Positions 18,467 through 28,685 are shown, counted from the stretch's first letter. The stretch: 64,000 bases of DNA from Rhodopirellula baltica (GCA_002901265.1 PPHI01000092.1:1-64000); one strand, 5' to 3'. Notes: generated by a model not told the origin, from the sequence alone. Numbers and translations: made by a program.

Positions 18467-19684
18467 TTAAAGGTTGCCACGAGCGTGTTTGGCGAGCGTT
18501 TCCTGGTACTTTTTCTTGCCCTCTTCGACACTTTTGCGAATCGCCTTGGTGCTCTGCTCACTTTCTTTCCGCAGTTCGGCAATCATCTCGAGCGATTCGA
18601 CTTGAAAGTCACTGATTGCGTCAACCAGTTTTTGCACTGATTCGGGGTCGATGGTGCTGCCGTAACCGGCTTTCAGGGCTGCGCGTTCGAGTTCCCGTCC
18701 GAGAGTCGCGATGTCTTCCAAGCCTTTGTTAACGCCTTCTTTCATCGCTTCGGTTGCTTGCGTGACTTCGTGCAAGCCGTGCTGGCTTTGATAGACGGTG
18801 CCCAGGATGGTGAAGACGTGTTCGTTGGTCGTAAAGAACGTGACCGCGCGGCGATAAACGCGCTCCTTGACGTCGTGGGTTTGCTTCAGTTTTGTGACCA
18901 AGGTTTCGCCGACGTCGTAACCGATTTGCAGGTTCTCGGCGATGTCTTTTAGCAACTGGTACGTTTCGTCTTCGTCTTCGAATTGTTTGCGGGCTTCGTC
19001 GCGAGCCAGTTCAAGTTGGCTTTTACCCGCTTGGTCGGTTCCAGCGTATTGATCGAGAGCGTCCTGAGCGTCAGCGAGTTTCTGTTTGGCGGCTTCCAGG
19101 ACGGGCAGATGATCATCGAACAGTTCTCGCGCGAGGACTTCCGCTTCTTTCAAGGCAAAGCGAAAGTCGATGTACGCGTCCATGATCATGTCTTCGCTTT
19201 TGAGAGCCGCCTTGGTGTCCTTGGCAACTTCCGCGTAGGTCTCGGTGATTTTTTCGAAGCGATCGGTCGGTGTGCCGCGACGAATTTTCATCCACCAGTT
19301 CGACAGTTTTTCGGTGCCGCTGATTTTGCCATCGTCTAGCTGTGCGATCAGCCGCTTGCTGTCTTCGCGAATCGAATCGAATTCCTGCGTGATTTGCAGG
19401 TAGCGATTACCGACTTGGATGCTCTCGACGTTTTCGCGGACTAACGCGTTGAACGCGCCCATGTGTTGGATCACGTCGGCGATGGCCAGCACTTTGGCTT
19501 CGTCCAGATGTTTGACGCTTTCCAGCAGCGTGATCAATTCTTGTGGTGCGGCATTCTTGCTGTCGACGCCGAACTCGCGAAGGACGGTGACGGCGCTATT
19601 GAGATACTCGCGCATTTTGCTGCTTCCGCCGGTGGATGCCGTGGGTTGCGTTTGGTTGGCGGAGGCGGTCGCTTGTTTAGACAT
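18467..19684 (-). CDS. long helical protein of the WXG100/FtsK-like locus
   Basis: 405 residues, no signal peptide or membrane segment. The N-terminal 25 residues are Ser/Thr/Gln-rich; the rest is almost entirely charged helix with coiled-coil stretches such as AKQKLADAQDALDQYAGTD and the C-terminal KAIRKSVEEGKKKYQETL. A region near residues 120-215 (SNWWMKIRRG..., then long helices) is faintly like TelA/toxic-anion-resistance proteins, but I would not name it on that. It is upstream of, and in the same direction as, the WXG100-like and FtsK-like genes, which suggests a structural or adaptor part of the same system. Confidence 0.65.
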   Translation of the reverse strand: MSKQATASANQTQPTASTGGSSKMREYLNSAVTVLREFGVDSKNAAPQELITLLESVKHLDEAKVLAIADVIQHMGAFNALVRENVESIQVGNRYLQITQEFDSIREDSKRLIAQLDDGKISGTEKLSNWWMKIRRGTPTDRFEKITETYAEVAKDTKAALKSEDMIMDAYIDFRFALKEAEVLARELFDDHLPVLEAAKQKLADAQDALDQYAGTDQAGKSQLELARDEARKQFEDEDETYQLLKDIAENLQIGYDVGETLVTKLKQTHDVKERVYRRAVTFFTTNEHVFTILGTVYQSQHGLHEVTQATEAMKEGVNKGLEDIATLGRELERAALKAGYGSTIDPESVQKLVDAISDFQVESLEMIAELRKESEQSTKAIRKSVEEGKKKYQETLAKHARGNL

Positions 19685-20039
19685 GATCGATTAAATGAGA
19701 AAACGAAGGAAAGACAAAGCCCTGTAACGCGCGCCCCGAAAGACGGATTTCAGCTCCCTAGTAAGTTAGCGCGTCACCTGCCAGGATGCAATCGACCGAC
19801 ATGGATTGATTTTGTGGGCCGATCCCTACAGCGGCAATCCTAGACGAGGGCGATTTCGGGTGAGATGTGTGACAACGTGGCATTCGTTGCCGCTTGGACA
19901 TGGGCCAAAGTCACAGCCATACATGGCGCGAAAATGATTGCTTCGCGTTTTGCTCGGGTGGCGTGGCAAAATTTCAGTTCCTGAGCCAAAATGGTTGGCG
20001 TCCCTTTCCTTTTGATTTTCGGAATTTGCGATCAAGCTG
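19685..20039. other. divergent control region of the WXG100/FtsK-like locus
   Basis: 355 bases separate the minus-strand helical gene from the plus-strand DUF6384 gene. The likely promoters of both arms are here. I recognise no operator, RNA or small gene. Confidence 0.45.
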
Positions 20040-20417
20040 ATGAGTCAGGCACAAGCGACACAATCGATCGACGAACTTCCCGAGCACGAGCTGACCATCG
20101 CGGAAACATTGCGTGTGATGGATGTCGCACGGGAAATGCGTGACCAACGCGAGCAAGCGGAGGTGATGTTTCGACGTGACGAAATGCGAGACGCGTTGCG
20201 GGCAAAGCTTCTGAGGACTGCCGCACTTTCTGGGGACAGTGTCACCGAAGCGGAAATTGATGCCGCCATTGACCAATACCTTGAAACTCAACACACCTAC
20301 AGCGATCCCCCATCCGGATTGCAATCGGTTTTTGCATACGGCTGGGTTTGGCGGAAACGAATCGCCGCGATCTTGGCATTTGCCGCGGCCGCTGGCTTCT
20401 TTTATTTGATTGCCTAA
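20040..20417 (+). CDS. DUF6384-like protein with C-terminal membrane anchor
   Basis: 125 residues. The pattern TIAETLRVMDVAREMRDQRE followed by RDEMRDALRAKLLRTA and EIDAAIDQYLE matches what I know as the DUF6384 family of planctomycetes. A helical hydrophilic part is followed by one membrane segment at the C-terminus (IAAILAFAAAAGFFYLIA), a tail-anchor layout. The following coiled-coil gene begins 38 bases after the stop, so the pair is likely an operon. Function is unknown. The divergent arrangement with the FtsK-like arm suggests a shared role but does not prove it. Confidence 0.7.
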   Translation: MSQAQATQSIDELPEHELTIAETLRVMDVAREMRDQREQAEVMFRRDEMRDALRAKLLRTAALSGDSVTEAEIDAAIDQYLETQHTYSDPPSGLQSVFAYGWVWRKRIAAILAFAAAAGFFYLIA

Positions 20418-20454
20418 TTCGACCCGTACTACGACAGCCAAACGACAAGCTCCT

Positions 20455-21927
20455 ATGACCATCTCTGGACCGGCGATGCATCGCCAGTTGATCGAAGGAT
20501 TCAAGCGACTGCAATCGCGGGTCGATGAGGCCCGCCGGATGACCGCCGGGATGGGCGACGATCGTGGAACTCTCGGCGATGATCGAAGCACTGCCCTGTT
20601 GGACTTGGCCAAGCACTACCTGCCCGAGTTGTCGGCCGAATCGATTGATGCGACTTGGTCAGAAGTCCGTGGCGAATTGAGCCAAGTGTTGATGCGTTTA
20701 CAAGATGAATTGCGACGCAGCCAAACTGAACTTGCCAAATACAACGACCGGCGATCGATCGAAGAAGACCGCTTGCTAAAACTCGACAACGAACTCGATT
20801 CGCTCACCGAAAAGCGAGATCGTTTGGCCAGCGATGTTCAGCAACGTCTGTCGGAAGATCAGGAATTCGTCGCTTTGACGAGCCAAGCTGCTGCCGCTGA
20901 AACCGCACTCGAACGCGCCGAAGCCAACTTTAACGAGATCGAGCAGGATGCCGCTCGCAAGTTGCCAAGTTTTCAATCCAGCACGTTTTTCAACTATCTC
21001 TATGATCGCAAGTTTGGCTCAAAGCAATACGCCGCTCGCGGATTCACGCGGCGGATGGATCGTTGGCTGGCAAACTACATCGATTACTCGAAGGCTAAGA
21101 AAAGTTATGACTTCTTGGTGAAGACGCCCGAACAAATGCGGCAGATCATTGCCGAAGATCGCAAGGCGCTCGACGTTGTGATGGAGTCACTCGAACAGCG
21201 TCACGAAGCCGTTGTACGTGAGTGTGGATTGCAAGCGGTGATCGATTCGGTACAGCGACTAAGGGATGATCGCCAGTCGCGGTTAAACGAACTGGAACTG
21301 ATCTGTTCAAAAGTTGAATCGCTGGAAACGCAAATCGCTGACCTAGAAAATCCACGCGGCGATTATTACCGCCAAGCGATTGAAGCTTTCCGGCACGTTT
21401 TAGAATCGATCGAGACAGCAGATCTCGACGCGCGAGCCGTTGCGACGGAAGAACTGACCGACGATCAAATCGTCGCTAGGATTCGCGGCATCGATGAAAG
21501 TTTGGAACGGCTCGACGAACAGCAGGAACGTTCACGTGAACAGCAACGCCAATTGCAGCGTTGTCTGGATGCATACGGCCGGATGATGCAGCGTTTTCGG
21601 GCGGCGAAGTTCGATTCCAATCGTTCGTACTTTGTTGATTCGTTCGATCTGCTTGCTCTGATCGATCGGGCGGGACAGGAAGCGGACATTGACGAACTCT
21701 GGTCAGCGATGAAGACGGCGCAATTCTCGGGAGCTGCGACAGCGAATCAGGTCGCCATGTTGGCGGCAAACCCGATGGCGACGCTGATGACCGGAGCGAT
21801 GATGAATGTCGCGGGGGCTTTGAACGAGCAAGCGATTGAAGCGGCAAGGCGTGCCGCCAGCCGTCGACAACATGGCTATGGCAACCCACATCGCGATGAT
21901 TTCCCAGGACGACGTCGTTCACACTGA
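20455..21927 (+). CDS. coiled-coil protein downstream of DUF6384
   Basis: About 490 residues from the ATG at 20455; an upstream in-frame start at 20410 would overlap the previous stop and adds 15 residues. Most of the protein is coiled coil, for example LDNELDSLTEKRDRLASDVQ and LERLDEQQERSREQQRQLQ. A less charged part in the middle (FFNYLYDRKFGSKQYAARGF) breaks the coils. Near the C-terminus a Met/Ala/Gly-rich stretch (MATLMTGAMMNVAGAL) could be a weak membrane contact, then a basic tail. No enzymatic motif. The DUF6384 neighbour suggests a membrane-associated scaffold. Confidence 0.65.
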   Translation: MTISGPAMHRQLIEGFKRLQSRVDEARRMTAGMGDDRGTLGDDRSTALLDLAKHYLPELSAESIDATWSEVRGELSQVLMRLQDELRRSQTELAKYNDRRSIEEDRLLKLDNELDSLTEKRDRLASDVQQRLSEDQEFVALTSQAAAAETALERAEANFNEIEQDAARKLPSFQSSTFFNYLYDRKFGSKQYAARGFTRRMDRWLANYIDYSKAKKSYDFLVKTPEQMRQIIAEDRKALDVVMESLEQRHEAVVRECGLQAVIDSVQRLRDDRQSRLNELELICSKVESLETQIADLENPRGDYYRQAIEAFRHVLESIETADLDARAVATEELTDDQIVARIRGIDESLERLDEQQERSREQQRQLQRCLDAYGRMMQRFRAAKFDSNRSYFVDSFDLLALIDRAGQEADIDELWSAMKTAQFSGAATANQVAMLAANPMATLMTGAMMNVAGALNEQAIEAARRAASRRQHGYGNPHRDDFPGRRRSH

Positions 21928-22141
21928 CCGTTTTCCGTCGGCGACATGAAAACGGAAAGGGGGCGACTATTGGCGCTTTAACATTGATCCGAATGGGGGA
22001 AGGTTCTCGCATTTGCACCTGCTTTCGCATGTGGGGGTCTCCTGGGCGACTGATCTGATTTCGATAGACGCCCAACAACCGCTGGCATTTGCCTGTCGCA
22101 TTGATCGACTGCCGGCGTCGATGAATAAGGGTCAAGGTTTA

Positions 22142-22906
22142 ATGAACTCGAAGATCATTTCGTTTTGCCTCACCGTTTCGGTTCTGCTGTGTGGACTGCA
22201 AGGCTATGTGCTTTGGAGAATCAACGAGCACATCGCAACGGAAGCGATTCAGTCGGTGCGTTTGCAGGTCGTGGTTGCTACCGCAGTCGTCATAGCGATG
22301 GTCGCGATTATCACGAAAATCTTTGCCAATGGGGCGACCAGCTATGCGCTGGCGATGTCGCAATCAGCGTCGAATCCCAATGGTCCTCAGGCAAAGAAAA
22401 AGGCAGCAAGCAAAGAGGTTATCGAAGCGGTACATCAGTTCGATGAAAGCATCCAGCACATCGCGCACAACACCGGACGCGCACTGGACGTTTCTCGAGA
22501 GGCCGTCCACGCCACGGTCCAAGCTCACGAGTCGATCCAGCGTCTCAACGCAAGTAGTGACCAAATCGGTGACGTCGTGAAAGCGATCGCGGCGGTAGCC
22601 GAGCAGACCAACCTGTTGGCGCTGAACGCGACCATCGAAGCGGCGCGAGCCGGCGAATCGGGAAAAGGCTTTGCAGTCGTAGCCGGTGAAGTCAAAAACT
22701 TGGCCAAAGAGACCAATGATGCGACCGAAGCGGTGCTTCAACGGGTCGAACAAATCAATCGCGATACGGATTCGGCCGTTAAGATGATTCACAACGTGAC
22801 CGACATCATCAACCAAATCAACGAGTGCCAAACGATCGTTGCTGACGCTGCCCAGCGTCAGATCCAGACCAATAGAAAGGTCTTCCAGACGTTCTCTGAA
22901 AACTGA
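22142..22906 (+). CDS. minimal methyl-accepting chemotaxis-like protein
   Basis: About 254 residues from the ATG at 22142; upstream in-frame sequence to 22013 is not protein-like. Two membrane helices near residues 6-25 and 37-60 are separated by only a dozen residues, so there is no periplasmic sensor domain. The remainder is a shortened MCP signalling domain with the conserved hairpin tip [18 protein letters not shown] and [15 protein letters not shown]. No HAMP domain is seen. It may sense membrane state or act as a helper receptor. It lies away from the chemotaxis cluster at 28.7-35.9 kb, and both flanks are unrelated genes. Confidence 0.8.
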   Translation: MNSKIISFCLTVSVLLCGLQGYVLWRINEHIATEAIQSVRLQVVVATAVVIAMVAIITKIFANGATSYALAMSQSASNPNGPQAKKKAASKEVIEAVHQFDESIQHIAHNTGRALDVSREAVHATVQAHESIQRLNASSDQIGDVVKAIAAVAEQTNLLALNATIEAARAGESGKGFAVVAGEVKNLAKETNDATEAVLQRVEQINRDTDSAVKMIHNVTDIINQINECQTIVADAAQRQIQTNRKVFQTFSEN

Positions 22907-22952
22907 CGGTTTCGACAAGTCCTGAATTTGTCGGCGATGGCGTCATCACGGT

Positions 22953-25900
22953 ATGATGCGCCACATGGACGTTGATGACATTGCTACCGCCGCACTTGAG
23001 ATCGAAGATCAGTCGAAACGCGAAGCGTTTGTTCGGCAGGCTTGTGGTGGTGACGCGTCTAAATTGAATCGCGTGACCGAGTTGATCGTCGCACTGCAGC
23101 TCAGCGACGCCGACGGCTTTTTGGACGGAGGCATGTTCGCCAAAGACAGCCTGCCAGCCGAGTCGCCGCAAAATGTGCCCGAGCGTTTCGAAATTCGAAG
23201 TCGACATGCGGTGGGAGGGCTCGGTGAAGTTTTTGTGGCATGGGATTACCAATTGTCACGAACGGTCGCGCTAAAGAGCATCCGGACTGAATGGACAAGT
23301 AATCCGGACGCGGCAGCGCGATTCCGACGGGAAGCCGAAATCACGGGCTACCTGGAGCATCCTGGCGTTGTACCTGTTTATGCCTTCGGCGAACACGACG
23401 ACGGGCGGCCGTACTATGCAATGCAGCTCATTCAAGGCGAGACCCTGCAAGCGGTCGTGACCCGGCATTTGGATTTGGATGAGCTTTCCGTCAGTCGCAA
23501 GAAAACAGCTCGACTTTGGTACCCCCAAGACGTCTTGCGAGATTTGTTGAACCGGTTTCGAGACGTTTGTCTGACCATCCAGTACGCACACAGTCGTCAG
23601 GTCATTCACCGAGACTTGAAGCCCTCGAACATTATGCTGGGGGCCTATGGGCAAACCTTGGTCGTCGATTGGGGCTTGGCGAAACGAACGGACAACGTTT
23701 CTGATCTTGCGGGAGATGTACCCGGCGCGAACTTTGAAACCCTGGATGTGGCGGATTGGGACCAGCAATCGGACGCCGGATCTTCGGTCGAGCAAACCCG
23801 GCACGGCACGACCTTGGGGACACCTCGATTTATGAGCCCCGAGCAGGCCAAGGGCGATGTTGAACGAGTCAATGAAGCGTCCGATATCTATTGCCTGGGT
23901 GCGACGCTGTATTTCATCTTGACCGGAAAGGCACCTCACGAAGGCGAATCGGATCTCGAATCGACATTCCGTAAGATCGCCGAAGGCCGAATCGAAGTTC
24001 CGCACACGGTCGATCCGTTGATTCCCCGCGCGCTGTCCGCGATTGCGATGAAGGCGATGCGGCGATCGGCAAAGCATCGCTACCAAAATGCCGGTGACCT
24101 GGCAGACGATGTCGAACGCTATCTCGCCGACCAGACGGTGAGTGTTTATCAATCGCCGCCAACGGAGCGTTTGTTTCGGCTGGCAAGAAAAAATCCCGCT
24201 CGCTCGGCGGCAATCGTTGTCGCCACAATCCTGATCGGTATCGGATCGATCGCGGGCTTGGCCGTTCAGGACGAAATGGCACGGCGAAAACTTCTGTCGC
24301 AGCGAAGGGAATCGAACGCGGAGCAACAGATCCGGTTCCAAGCCGAGACACGGCAGAAAGAAGCTGCGGCAATGGTGGGAGCGGCGACCGAACGCAGCCA
24401 CGCCGCAATTCGCGATGGACGTTATTCGGATGCAGCCACTTTGGCAGCGTTGGCGATTGATCGTATGGGCGACTTGGAATCATTCGATCGTCTCCGCGAA
24501 ACATGGCTTCAGAAACAGGATCGTCTCCGTCGATTAGGTGCGTTCGTTTCGCTTGTGCGCCGAGGAGAAGATCTCGATTACCTCGCCCGAGACACTGAAG
24601 CGGCGATCTTGCTGCAGGCTTCGCTCGGCGAACTCGGAGTGTTTCAAAGCGAAAGTTGGTGGGCCGATCTGCCGGTACAGGATTTGACGCCCAGCCAAGC
24701 CGATGCGATCCGCTGGAAAGTCTATCGCGTCTTGACCGCTTTGAACTCGATTTATCTAAAGCGAATGGTGATCGTGATGGGCGGCGACAAGCAGGGTCGA
24801 ACGCCGAGTCTGTTTCGATTGCTAAGAAGCTTTCTAACGTCAAACCTCGGGGCGGACGAAGCTTCGGCCACCGAATCACTGACTCGGCGAATCGAGACGT
24901 TTCGTCCCAGTCAGTCTGCGATCTGGTTGGGCAGCATCGCACGGTTCCGATTGCATCACGGGTCCCGCATCGAGCCCGCTGAATTGGGACCACCCAACAA
25001 CGCCGCCGACGGACTGGAACTTGCGATCGCCAGTCTGATCGCAAGTGTCGATCCGGCTTACCGCACCTGGTTCAAAGACTACGGCGTGACGTTTGTGCCC
25101 AAACGCGAAGGCCAGGCGGATGCCGACTATGCGGTTGATGTTGCGTTGGAAACACTGCGGCGGTCACTCGATCAGTCTCCCGCCGACTATTGGATCGGTA
25201 TGACGACCGGACAAGCCTATTTTTTGAAAGCCCAAGCCGCGTCGCGTGCTCATGATCTCGATGAAGCGATCCGTTGGCTGGACTTGGCAAAGATCCAGTA
25301 TGGGCGTTGCATTGCAATCCGTCCGGAAACCGCGTTCGCGCATGCCGACCGCTCCACCGTCGCACTCGAGCTCGCTTTGACCATGCGAAGCAAGGACGCT
25401 GACTGGACCGGCAAAGCATCCCGAATCGAAGAACTGTTTAAGCTCAGTTTGGACGACGCGAGTCGAGCGGTTCGAATCGCTGCTGACCAAGATTGGCCGT
25501 ATTGGCATCTCGGTGCCGCTGCAGCGTTCGTCGACCAGCCTCGGCTGGCGATTGAATCGTTCTATCAAGCGATTGACCTAGGCTTTGACGTTGCCGAAAC
25601 ACTCGACGGACCGATCTTGAAATTGAATGACCTTCGGGGACGAACCCGGGCAGTCGAATACGTACAGCAACGTTATCAAATCCTTCGTGACAACGAAGCT
25701 GATACCGAACACCTTGCCGAACTCGCCGCGTTGATGGCGTCCTTGGAATACTCGCGTGATCGCGTCGACCAAGCAAAAGGTTGGGCGGATCGCGCGATCA
25801 CACATCAGCCGGATCATCCGCGAGCGGAGCAGATCCTGGGATGGTGCGCTTTCAAAGCTTCCGAGTTTGACGAAGCCGAACGTCATTTCCGAAACACGCT

Positions 25901-26846
25901 GGCACAATTGCCCGATGACGTCGTTGCAACGTTGGGCCTTGCTCGACTGATCGAAGAACGTGAAATCGAGCCGAATGAAGAAGTTCAGCGTCTCTATCAA
26001 AAAGCGACGACTCAAGCGATTTCAAGACGACACCAATCGAGTGCATGGTTTGGTTTGGCCAAACAGGCTGTCCGTCGCGAACGATTTGATCAAGCCGTGG
26101 AGGCGATCGAGCAGGCGCGGCAATTGGACCCCGCTTGCGATGTGACGCCGTTCGCTGAAATCGCGAGGGCGCAGGCAATTGTTTGGCTTAAACAATTACG
26201 TGAAACCGACGACGAAGAAGCGAAGAAGCTCTACTACGCCAAGATAGGATTATTAAAGGAAACCGCAGACCGTGTCGCCGCGCTCCCGAATGCCTCGGTA
26301 AACGAAATCATTCAAGCCAACGGAAACGGATCCCCCAAGGTGTTGCCGATTCTTGATGGAGAGTTCGAACTTCCGATGGGGCGGTACTGGCGATTGAGAC
26401 CAGGGGAAGACACTCAATCGGGTGTAACCCATTTGCGGGTTCGACCGAAAATTGAAGTTGATCTCGAAAAACAAAAATCGGTTGAGCGATCCATACTGCG
26501 TATCGCCGCACCGCAGGAAGTCGGTTCCGAAGGCAATTGGGAATTGTCCCAATCGCTGCCAGCCGTGGCCGGTCAGCGCTATTCACTCTTGTTGCGGTGT
26601 AAGCAAACCGCCCAACAGCAGCGGTCCACTGGTGTGAATTGTGAAGTCGTCGTGCGGTCCAACGGAGAGGAGTGTTTGCGGCGGTCGCTTGGGGAAGTCG
26701 GCAAGAGCTGGGACGACTGGCAGTGGGAGTTTCAAGTTCCACCTCGCGACGAGTCGCTTGCGATGATCGATGTCGTGATCGTTATCCCTACCGACAGGGC
26801 AGCGACGCTTTGCCTTGATCGGATTCAGGCCGTACGTTTGGATTGA
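22953..26846 (+). CDS. Ser/Thr protein kinase with membrane helix and TPR tail
   Basis: 1297 residues. The kinase domain spans about 78-395: glycine loop VGGLGEVFVAW, K108 in VALKSI, catalytic D221 in HRDLKPSN, metal-binding D239 in VVDWGLAKR (DWG instead of DFG), and TPRFMSPEQAKG. A membrane helix follows near 417-437 (AAIVVATILIGIGSIAGLAV). The large C-terminal part, presumably extracytoplasmic, has TPR-like helices (DQAKGWADRAITHQPDHPRA) and ends with a beta-rich segment of roughly 150 residues resembling a carbohydrate-binding type fold; this last point is weak. This layout is the common planctomycete Pkn-type receptor kinase. Substrate and signal are unknown. Confidence 0.87.
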   Translation: MMRHMDVDDIATAALEIEDQSKREAFVRQACGGDASKLNRVTELIVALQLSDADGFLDGGMFAKDSLPAESPQNVPERFEIRSRHAVGGLGEVFVAWDYQLSRTVALKSIRTEWTSNPDAAARFRREAEITGYLEHPGVVPVYAFGEHDDGRPYYAMQLIQGETLQAVVTRHLDLDELSVSRKKTARLWYPQDVLRDLLNRFRDVCLTIQYAHSRQVIHRDLKPSNIMLGAYGQTLVVDWGLAKRTDNVSDLAGDVPGANFETLDVADWDQQSDAGSSVEQTRHGTTLGTPRFMSPEQAKGDVERVNEASDIYCLGATLYFILTGKAPHEGESDLESTFRKIAEGRIEVPHTVDPLIPRALSAIAMKAMRRSAKHRYQNAGDLADDVERYLADQTVSVYQSPPTERLFRLARKNPARSAAIVVATILIGIGSIAGLAVQDEMARRKLLSQRRESNAEQQIRFQAETRQKEAAAMVGAATERSHAAIRDGRYSDAATLAALAIDRMGDLESFDRLRETWLQKQDRLRRLGAFVSLVRRGEDLDYLARDTEAAILLQASLGELGVFQSESWWADLPVQDLTPSQADAIRWKVYRVLTALNSIYLKRMVIVMGGDKQGRTPSLFRLLRSFLTSNLGADEASATESLTRRIETFRPSQSAIWLGSIARFRLHHGSRIEPAELGPPNNAADGLELAIASLIASVDPAYRTWFKDYGVTFVPKREGQADADYAVDVALETLRRSLDQSPADYWIGMTTGQAYFLKAQAASRAHDLDEAIRWLDLAKIQYGRCIAIRPETAFAHADRSTVALELALTMRSKDADWTGKASRIEELFKLSLDDASRAVRIAADQDWPYWHLGAAAAFVDQPRLAIESFYQAIDLGFDVAETLDGPILKLNDLRGRTRAVEYVQQRYQILRDNEADTEHLAELAALMASLEYSRDRVDQAKGWADRAITHQPDHPRAEQILGWCAFKASEFDEAERHFRNTLAQLPDDVVATLGLARLIEEREIEPNEEVQRLYQKATTQAISRRHQSSAWFGLAKQAVRRERFDQAVEAIEQARQLDPACDVTPFAEIARAQAIVWLKQLRETDDEEAKKLYYAKIGLLKETADRVAALPNASVNEIIQANGNGSPKVLPILDGEFELPMGRYWRLRPGEDTQSGVTHLRVRPKIEVDLEKQKSVERSILRIAAPQEVGSEGNWELSQSLPAVAGQRYSLLLRCKQTAQQQRSTGVNCEVVVRSNGEECLRRSLGEVGKSWDDWQWEFQVPPRDESLAMIDVVIVIPTDRAATLCLDRIQAVRLD

Positions 26847-26916
26847 GGTGATTCGGATACAATACGAGTAACGGATCGCTACCGAATCGAATTCTCCAAC
26901 GGAATGAGGTCTCGCA

Positions 26917-28644
26917 ATGGATGTTTCTCGTTCGCATGCTACGACGTCGAAATCGATCGACGCGGGTCGCCGCACGACAGCCAACTTATCCATCGCCCAG
27001 TATCTGATTCGGCGTCTGCAGGATTACGGAATTGCACAGATGTTCGGAATCCCTGGTGACTATGTCTTATCGCTTTATAGCGAACTCGAGAAAAGCCCGA
27101 TCGAGATGATCGGTTGTACTCGCGAAGACTGTGCGGGGTTTGCCGCCGATGCTTATGCGAGGATCAACGGCATGGGCGCAGTCTGCGTGACCTATTGCGT
27201 CGGAGGGCTTAGCGTTTGCAATTCAATTGCGGGTGCGTATGCGGAAAAATCACCCGTCGTTGTCGTTACCGGGTCACCGGGACTCAAGGAACGTTCGCGC
27301 GGCGCGTTACTTCACCACATGGTGCGAGATTTTCGAACTCAGTACGACGTGTTCGAAAAATTCACGATCGCGGGAACAGAGCTCTCGGATCCCCTGACTG
27401 CATTCTCGGAAATCGATCGGGTGTTGGATGCCTGTGATCGATTCAAGCGTCCGGTTTATTTGGAGATCCCGCGTGACATGGTTCGCGTCGTTCCGCCAAT
27501 CACCCACAGTTTTCGTGGCGTGATGCCTACTCAGGATCCCGAAGCCACCGGCGAAGCGATTAAGGAAGCGGTGCAACTCATTCGATCGGCAAAGCAACCG
27601 GTGATCGTTGCCGGTGTCGAGCTCCACCGGTTCGCGCTTCAAGACGAACTGTTGACGCTGGCTGAGAACGCGAACATTCCAATTGCGACGACAATGCTGG
27701 GGAAAAGCGTTATCAGCGAGCAGCACCCAAGCTTTATTGGATTGTACGAAGGAGCGTTGGGAGATCAGGCGGTCACGCGGTTTGTCGAAGAAAGCGATTT
27801 AGTGTTGTTGTTGGGAGCGTTCCTAAGCGACATCAACTTGGGAATCTTTTCCGCCAACTTACGCCCCTCGGCTTGTATCTACGCGACCAGCGAAGAACTG
27901 CGTATTTCGCACCACCACTATCACAATGTCGGCTTGAAAGACTTCTTGGACGGGTTGGGAACACTGCCGTACCCCGAACGTGAACTCCAGAAACCGATCA
28001 AACACGCGGCGAACGATGTCGGTGCGGTGGAAAGCGATTCGACGAATGACGACAACACGGCACCGAACGGTTTGCGAACAAGTTGGATGATCCAACAAAT
28101 CAATCAGCGGCTTGACGGAGAAACGATCGTCGTTGCCGATGTTGGTGATTCGTTGTTCGCGGCGACAGAATTGACGATTCATGACCGCGGCGAATTTTTA
28201 AGTCCGGCATACTACACATCGATGGGGTTCGCGATTCCGGCCGCACTGGGAGCCGCGACGGCGAAACCTGATCATCGTGTTGTGGCATTGGTTGGCGACG
28301 GGGCGTTTCAAATGACCGGCCAAGAATTAAGCACGCTGATTCGCTACGGGCACAATCCCATTGTTATTGTCTTGGACAACCATGGGTATGGCACCGAACG
28401 ATACTTGCATGCCGGAGATTGGGTTTACAACGAAATCCAGCCGTGGAATTACTGCAAGCTTTTGGACGTTTATGGCCGCGGCAAAAGCCATTTGGTTGCG
28501 ACCGAAAGCGAATTTAAGAATGCTTTTGAGGATGCCTGGAACGATGCGGGCCAGTTGCATCTGATCCAGGCCAAGCTTGCCGAGAACGACGCGAGTGATA
28601 CGCTTCGCAATCTCGCATCACGAATGAGTCGAAACGTTAGCTAA
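26917..28644 (+). CDS. ThDP-dependent 2-oxo acid decarboxylase (pyruvate/indolepyruvate type)
   Basis: 575 residues. The three-domain thiamine diphosphate fold is clear: N-terminal MFGIPGDYVLSLY with catalytic E70 in CTREDCAGFAADAYAR; the paired histidines H133-H134 in GALLHHMVRDF typical of pyruvate/indolepyruvate decarboxylases rather than acetolactate synthase; and the cofactor motif VGDGAFQMTGQELS followed by LDNHGYGTER. It removes CO2 from a 2-oxo acid to give an aldehyde. Which acid is preferred (pyruvate, indolepyruvate, phenylpyruvate) cannot be told from the sequence. It stands alone between the kinase gene and the convergent cheB. Confidence 0.85.
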   Translation: MDVSRSHATTSKSIDAGRRTTANLSIAQYLIRRLQDYGIAQMFGIPGDYVLSLYSELEKSPIEMIGCTREDCAGFAADAYARINGMGAVCVTYCVGGLSVCNSIAGAYAEKSPVVVVTGSPGLKERSRGALLHHMVRDFRTQYDVFEKFTIAGTELSDPLTAFSEIDRVLDACDRFKRPVYLEIPRDMVRVVPPITHSFRGVMPTQDPEATGEAIKEAVQLIRSAKQPVIVAGVELHRFALQDELLTLAENANIPIATTMLGKSVISEQHPSFIGLYEGALGDQAVTRFVEESDLVLLLGAFLSDINLGIFSANLRPSACIYATSEELRISHHHYHNVGLKDFLDGLGTLPYPERELQKPIKHAANDVGAVESDSTNDDNTAPNGLRTSWMIQQINQRLDGETIVVADVGDSLFAATELTIHDRGEFLSPAYYTSMGFAIPAALGAATAKPDHRVVALVGDGAFQMTGQELSTLIRYGHNPIVIVLDNHGYGTERYLHAGDWVYNEIQPWNYCKLLDVYGRGKSHLVATESEFKNAFEDAWNDAGQLHLIQAKLAENDASDTLRNLASRMSRNVS

Positions 28645-28673
28645 TCGTCACTGCGAATCGTCACTGCGAATCG
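28643..28673. repeat. 13-bp tandem repeat after the decarboxylase gene
   Basis: aatcgtcactgcg occurs twice head to tail (28643-28655, 28656-28668) and begins a third time. It lies at the stop codon of the decarboxylase gene, in the short gap before the convergent cheB stop. Confidence 0.5.
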
Positions 28674-28685
28674 CGCCGGCAAGGC

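Noticed and set aside
23271-25044. Two long minus frames (376 codons each) opposite the receptor kinase
   Set aside because: They lie antisense to the kinase and TPR regions, are Arg-rich and have no domain.
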